A stretch of 64,000 bases of DNA, taken from Tenodera sinensis (lineage: Eukaryota; Arthropoda; Insecta; Mantodea; Mantidae). Under the pieces are notes generated by a model. That model worked only from the letters and a program-made list of their open reading frames with translations. It had not been told where the DNA came from and searched no databases. The DNA lies in the NCBI GenBank assembly GCA_030765045.1, contig CM060971.1, positions 119,885,330-119,949,329 of the forward strand. Direction: 5' to 3'. Both the position numbers and the translations under genes were made by a program. Numbering within the stretch: position 1 is the stretch's first letter; each line of letters starts with the position of its first letter. Of this stretch, positions 59,526 to 64,000 are shown piece after piece.

Positions 59526-60195
59526 GCAACATAACAGATGCAATAACACCAACTATGGCCGTAGCTTTACCATGGTTATATGTTACCAACAGTTGGTAGC
59601 ACTAATGCAACATAACAGATGCAATAACACCAACTATGGACGTAGCTTTACCATGGTTATATGTTACCAACAGTTGGCAGCACTAATGCAACATAACAGA
59701 TGCAATAACACCAACTATGGCCTTAGCTTTACCATGGTTATATGTTACCAACAGTTGGCAGCACTAATGCAACATAACAGATGCAATAACACCAACTATG
59801 GCCGTAGCTTTACCATGGTTATATGTTACCAACAGTTGGTAGCACTAATGCAACATAACAGATGCAATAACACCAACTATGGCCATAGCTTTACCATGGT
59901 TATATGTTACCAACAGTTGGCAGCATTAATGCAACATAACAGATGGAATAACACCAACTATGGCCATAGCTTTACCATGGTTATATGTTACCAACAGTTG
60001 GCAGCACTAATGCAACATAACAGATGCAATAACACCAACTATGGCCATAGCTTTACCATGGTTATATGTTACCAACAGTTGGTAGCACTAATGCAACATA
60101 ACAGATGCAATAACACCAACTATGGCCGTAGCTTTACCATGGTTATATGTTACCAACAGTTGGTAGCACTAATGCAACATAACAGATGGAATATC
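59526..60195 (+). repeat. 81-bp minisatellite, 8 full units plus a partial
   Basis: GCAACATAACAGATGCAATA starts units at 59526 and every 81 bp to 60174. Since 81 is a multiple of 3 and one frame has no stop, a 236-codon open frame runs through; it has no support as a gene. The array lies 230 bp before the exon at 60427. Confidence 0.97.
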
Positions 60196-60426
60196 ACAAA
60201 AGCAGACCATGCCATAATGGGCGATGGGGGAAAATGTCACAGTTGGTGTTTAAGGTATGCCAATAAGCTGTTTCCTCTGTAGGTGTTCTAATTTGCATGA
60301 GAAATGTTAGGTGGTTGAATTTAAGGGATTATAAATACCTAACTCCGCTGGCAAGGAGTGTGCTTGATTGGCTGGTCTTATAGAGGATTGGGGTGCTGTT
60401 GTTTTGAAACAAGTGTTTTGTTGTAG

Positions 60427-60630
60427 GGTATTGAAGCTATTGGCAAGGTATACATGCATCTGCCTCAGACAGACTCGAAGAAGCGCATAATCATCACAGA
60501 GACAGGAGAGTTCAAGGCCATTGCAGAGTGGCTGCTGGAAACTGACGGTACAAGCATGATGAAAGTCCTCAGTGAGAGAGACGTGGACACAAACAGGACC
60601 TTCTCAAACGACATCTGTGAGATCTTTTCT
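60427..60630 (+). CDS. Polr2A: Polr2A exon, jaw/clamp (last exon in window)
   Basis: Sixty-eight codons read GIEAIGKVYMHLPQTDSKKR, ETGEFKAIAEWLLETDG and SNDICEIFS. Acceptor TTGTTGTAG at 60426, donor TCT|GTAAGT at 60631. The next exon should start with the conserved LGIEAVRK segment but is not in the remaining 3.4 kb, so this intron runs past the window. Confidence 0.97.
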
Positions 60631-61039
60631 GTAAGTATTGTAGTGTCGTGTGTAACAGGCTACAAAAGTAATTTTATTTTATGTTTTAAGTAGAAGGCAT
60701 TCACAAAATTAATTAATCATGTTTGTGAAACTACTGCTCAACCATTAGGGTTACTCCTGGGGCAAAGTTTTTCCTATTATCTCTGGTCAGATGCATAAAT
60801 GGAGTCACTTTCACGACAACCTAACACATATTTATATCCATGTACATATATTTAACATGATCACTGGCGGATTGTTTGTTCTTTCTTCTTGTTACATATT
60901 TAGAAGAATTAATGTGCTTTCTACTGATAACTGCATACAATTACGCATCTTCACTATATGATGCTTTGTAAAACATTGGTTACAGAGCCTAGCAATGATA
61001 ATTTTTCCTTTGTTTTTCCCACAATTTATATTTATAATC

Positions 61040-61495
61040 AGAGACTGAGCAGTAAATGTAATCGCTTTTTAGAGAGCACCATATTTTTATGTTTTGGCGG
61101 TCACATCGCTCTCTCACAACCCTCAGAATGTCTGGTGGACCACACCTGTCGGTTTACAGGTCTCACCAACTTGACCGGGAGAGTTATCAAAATAAATTCA
61201 CTGACCATATCCTCTGATTACCAATCAGAGGACGTATTACATGTCATGACAGGTCAGCATGTTGGGGTTAAGGTTTTATAGAGAAATGGAGAGGTTGGAA
61301 AAATAAAGACTCCCTAGCCCTCGGGAACCCTAATAGCATTGGGGTCAGAAGAGAACAAGAGATGACCAAGGTAAGGTCAGATAGAAAAGCTACAGTGAGG
61401 AGCAAAACACCAGAAAGTGGAAGTAATGTTCTGCTCAGCTTGGGTACCTTGTGGTTGTCATTCACATATCCCCTAGCGGAGACCCCTGAGTAATG
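61040..61495 (-). repeat. Dispersed repeat M, copy 2, with a single 70-bp segment
   Basis: On the minus strand it gives the same sequence as the right part of copy 1 (16531-16905), preceded by just one version of the 70-bp unit (CTAGGGGATATGTGAATGAC, GGTACCCAAGCTGAGCAGAA). It therefore shows the pre-expansion state. Confidence 0.85.
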
Positions 61496-62745
61496 AGAGG
61501 TGGGGTGTGATGGCATGTGTGAGGTGGAGTGTGGTGGCATAATGTGAGGTGTGGTGATGTAATGTGTGAGGTGGAGACTGGTGGTATGTCTGAGGTGGAG
61601 ACTGGTGGCGCAATAAGTTAGGTGTGGTGGCATAATGTGTGAGGTGGGCGTGGTGGCGTAATGTGTTAGGTGGAGACTGGTGGCGTAATGTGTGAGGTGG
61701 AGACTGGTGGCGTAATGTGTGAGGTGGAGACTGGTGGCGTAATGTGTGTGGTGGAGACTGATGCATGTGTGAGGTGGAGACTGGTGGCGTGATGTGTGAG
61801 GTGGAGACTGGTGGCGTGATGTGTGAGGTGGAGACTGGTGGCGTAATGTGTGAGGTGGAGACTGGTGGCGTAATGTGTGAGGTGGAGACTGGTGGCGTAA
61901 TGTGTGATTTGGAGACTGGTGCGGTAATGTGTGAGGTTGAGACTGGTGCGGTAATGTGTGAGGTTGAGACTGGTGGCGTAATGTGTGTGGAGACTCTTGG
62001 CGTAATGTGTGAGGTGGAGACTGGTGGCGTAATGTGTGAGGTGGAGACTGGTGGGGTAATGTGTGAGGTGGAGACTGGTGGCGTAATGTGTGAGGTGGAG
62101 ACTGGTGGCGTAATGTGTGAGGTGGATACTGGTGGCGTAATGTGTGAGGTGGAGACTGGTGCGGTAATGTGGGAGGTGGAGACTGGTGGTGTAATGTGTG
62201 AGGTGGGGACTGGTGGCGTAATGTGTGAGGTGGAGACTGGTGGCGTAATGTGTGAGGTGGAGAGTGGTGGCGTAATGTGTGAGGTGGAGACTGGTGGCGT
62301 AATGTGTGAGGTGGAGACTGGTGGCGTAATGTGTGAGGTGGAGACTGGTGGCGTAATGTGTGAGGTGGAGACTGGTGGCGTAATGTGTGAGGTGGAGACT
62401 GGTGGGGTAATGTGTGAGGTGGAGACTGGTGGGGTAATGTGTGAGGTGGAGAGTGGTGGCGTAATGTGTGAGGTGGAGAGTGGTGGCGTAATGTGTGAGG
62501 TGGAGAGTGGTGGCATAATGTGTGAGGTGGAGACTGGTGGCGTAATGCGTGAGGTGGAGACTGGTGGCGTAATGCGTGAGGTGGAGACTGGTGGCGTAAT
62601 GCGTGAGGTGGGGACTGGTGGCGTAATGCGTGAGGTGGTGACTGGTGGCGTAATGTGTGAGGAGGGGTGCAGTGGCGTAATGTGTGAGGTGGGGTGTGCT
62701 GACGTGTGGTGTCATGTGAGGGCAAGGTGCCTGGTGGCTTAATTA
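61496..62745 (+). repeat. 27-bp minisatellite, about 45 units
   Basis: The unit is GTGTGAGGTG GAGACTGGTG GCGTAAT with many single-base variants and a few shortened units. It abuts repeat M copy 2. The multiple-of-three unit creates open frames of 325 to 502 codons on both strands (PPHTLRHQS, MCEVETGGV repeats), which are artefacts of periodicity. Confidence 0.97.
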
Positions 62746-63195
62746 GTGAGGACGGTGTAGCGACGCCTCTCAGCATGAGAAATGTGTATGTAAAAGGTGA
62801 TTATACTGAAGGGCTACCCTAATAAAAGCCCTGAGGCCAGGGCCCAGCTCAAACCAAGGTGTGCAAGATTTTGTACTCAAATCATGAAATCCAAAATTGA
62901 TGAAACTAAACTTCTGTTAAGCAGTGTAAGGGTGAATAAATAATTAATAGAAGGTGAGAATGTTTGAGAAATCGTTACAACTATCAAGGAAAGAAAAGAG
63001 GGATAAAACTTTTTTTAAAAAAAAAAAAAAAGAGAGAGAGAGAGAATTCCGAAAAAGAAAAAATGAATTTCACAGCTGAGTTAATAGCACTAAGGAGTTA
63101 CAAAATCTTATCTTTTTGTGGACTGTACATTTATACAGTATTTACAGTCCTCCCAGGAATGAACCAGATCTCTCGCTTATTGATCAATTAAATAA
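62746..63195. other. Intron sequence with an A-rich/AG microsatellite
   Basis: A poly-A tract followed by (AG)n lies at 63010-63045. Nothing else is recognisable. Confidence 0.5.
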
Positions 63196-64000
63196 AACAA
63201 ACAATTGGGGTTTTCAATGCCCATTCCAAAAGATGGGGTTATGAAAAAGTAGATTCTACAGGGGAGATGGTGGTAGAATTTTTTAACAAATATAAAACTG
63301 AATTAGAACATAAATTTAAAGAACACACAAGTACCTGCTGAATGGCGAAAAGCAATTATTGTCCCACTCTTAAAGAAAGACAAAACAGCATCAGAAATAA
63401 AAAATTATAGACCAATAGCTCTTACTAGCATAATAGCAAAAGTGATGGAAAGAATGGTGTCAAACAGGTTAAATTGGTTTCTAGAATCACAAAATTTAAT
63501 ATCCCTATGTCAAGCTGGATTCAGAGAGTTCCACTCTACAAATGAACAAGTTTTACTTCTCAGTCAAGAAATCAAAGACTCCTTCAATAGAAAAGATAAT
63601 TTATCAGTTTTTATTGATTTCCAAAATGCATATGATTCTATATGCAGAACAAAACTACTAAAGAAAGTAAAAAAAATAGGGATACAAGGCCCAATGTTTT
63701 CATGGCTATGTCATTTCCTAACACAACGCTTTATTGCAACCAGATATGGAAGAAATATATCTAAATACAAACAAGTACACCGTGGGTTATCACAAGGCGC
63801 AGTGCTCAGCACAACACTTTTTAATATATTTATTAATGATCTGCCACAACAAATACAAGAATCAGGTGTGCAGTGTGCACTATTTGCTGATGACTTAGTA
63901 ATGTGGACTTCAAAACCAAAAAGCAAAAGTACAGAACTAGAAAAAGCCATGCTACAATCCTTAACCAACCTACAGAGGTGGACCAAAGAAAATTTAATGA
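63196..64000 (+). mobile_element. LINE-B copy, internally deleted, running off the window
   Basis: It opens with an endonuclease piece (GVFNAHSKRWGYEKVDSTGE), then jumps at about 63330 into the RT: VPAEWRKAIIVPLLKKDKT, NYRPIALTSIIAKVMERMV, FIDFQNAYDSI, GLSQGAVLSTTLFNIFINDL and CALFADDLVMW. The RT frame stays open to the window end. Several hundred codons between endonuclease and RT are deleted, so it is defective although its RT is well kept. Confidence 0.88.

Noticed and set aside
59572..60282. 236-codon open frame with 27-residue repeats
   Set aside because: It is the translation of the 81-bp minisatellite, inside a Polr2A intron, with no start context or homology.
61268..62776. Open frames of 325-502 codons on both strands (PPHTLRHQS and MCEVETGGV repeats)
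   Set aside because: They come from a 27-bp tandem array; a unit divisible by three without a stop opens several frames at once. There is no signal of a real protein.
63711..63986. 91-codon minus-strand frame at the right edge
   Set aside because: It is the antisense shadow of the LINE-B reverse transcriptase on the plus strand.

Overview
The window is animal, almost certainly insect, nuclear DNA. Its backbone is one host gene on the + strand: the largest subunit of RNA polymerase II (Rpb1; RpII215/Polr2A in flies). I see 17 internal exons, about 3,410 coding bases in 60.6 kb. All have canonical GT/AG borders, all phases match, no exon contains a stop, and the wording follows insect Rpb1 (for example SCTSPY before the NADFDGD active site). 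The 5' exons (N-terminal clamp) and the 3' exons (rest of the jaw/clamp and the heptad CTD) lie outside the window. A gene this stretched by introns suggests a large, transposon-rich genome; a hemimetabolous insect is plausible, but that is inference.

The rest is intron filled with mobile DNA. (1) Penelope-like elements (PLEs; reverse transcriptase plus GIY-YIG endonuclease) of four families: alpha (1959-2983, 7108-9400, 41178-42375, 49530-51215), beta (54982-57734, 12-bp target duplication), gamma (18722-20040) and delta (26072-28156, 13-bp target duplication). (2) Non-LTR retrotransposons: LINE-A with EN, RT, RNase H and a zinc knuckle, broken by one in-frame stop (30783-34800); LINE-B fragments, including one running off the right edge; LINE-C, jockey/CR1-like; and LINE-D, a tail fragment. 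(3) DNA transposons: a piggyBac-like element in a TTAA duplication nested inside PLE-delta, three deleted Tc1/mariner-like copies, a pogo-like element, a hAT foldback element with an 8-bp duplication, and a hAT transposase relic. (4) A tRNA-derived SINE family, often in inverted pairs. (5) Five tandem arrays with units of 70, 53, 95, 81 and 27 bp.

Three things stand out. First, the end of the bridge-helix exon together with its 5' splice site is repeated 18 times in a 95-bp array (38076-39766), so the intron opens with 17 near-perfect extra splice donors. Second, the PLEs and two small hairpin elements carry hammerhead ribozyme motifs. Some have the canonical core; others, in two unrelated sequence families, replace the core C3-G8 pair by U3-A8 while keeping the stems. 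Third, several insertions sit against splice sites: an antisense LINE ends about 16 bases from the acceptor of the exon at 10312, another starts just after the donor at 48405, and PLE-delta ends about 60 bases before the exon at 28217.

Layout: 1-5431 exons 1-3 with PLE-alpha, the hAT element and SINEs; 5432-10569 a Tc1-like element, an inverted PLE-alpha and exon 4; 10570-20477 LINE-B, a ribozyme hairpin, the 70-bp array, SINEs, PLE-gamma and exon 5; 20478-28385 pogo-like element, exon 6, LINE-C, Tc1-like element, PLE-delta and exon 7; 28386-38134 53-bp array, exons 8-10, LINE-A and a Tc1-like element; 38135-46602 95-bp array, PLE-alpha, hAT relic and exon 11; 46603-54787 exons 12-15 among PLE-alpha and LINE pieces; 54788-64000 PLE-beta, exons 16-17, the 81-bp and 27-bp arrays and LINE-B.
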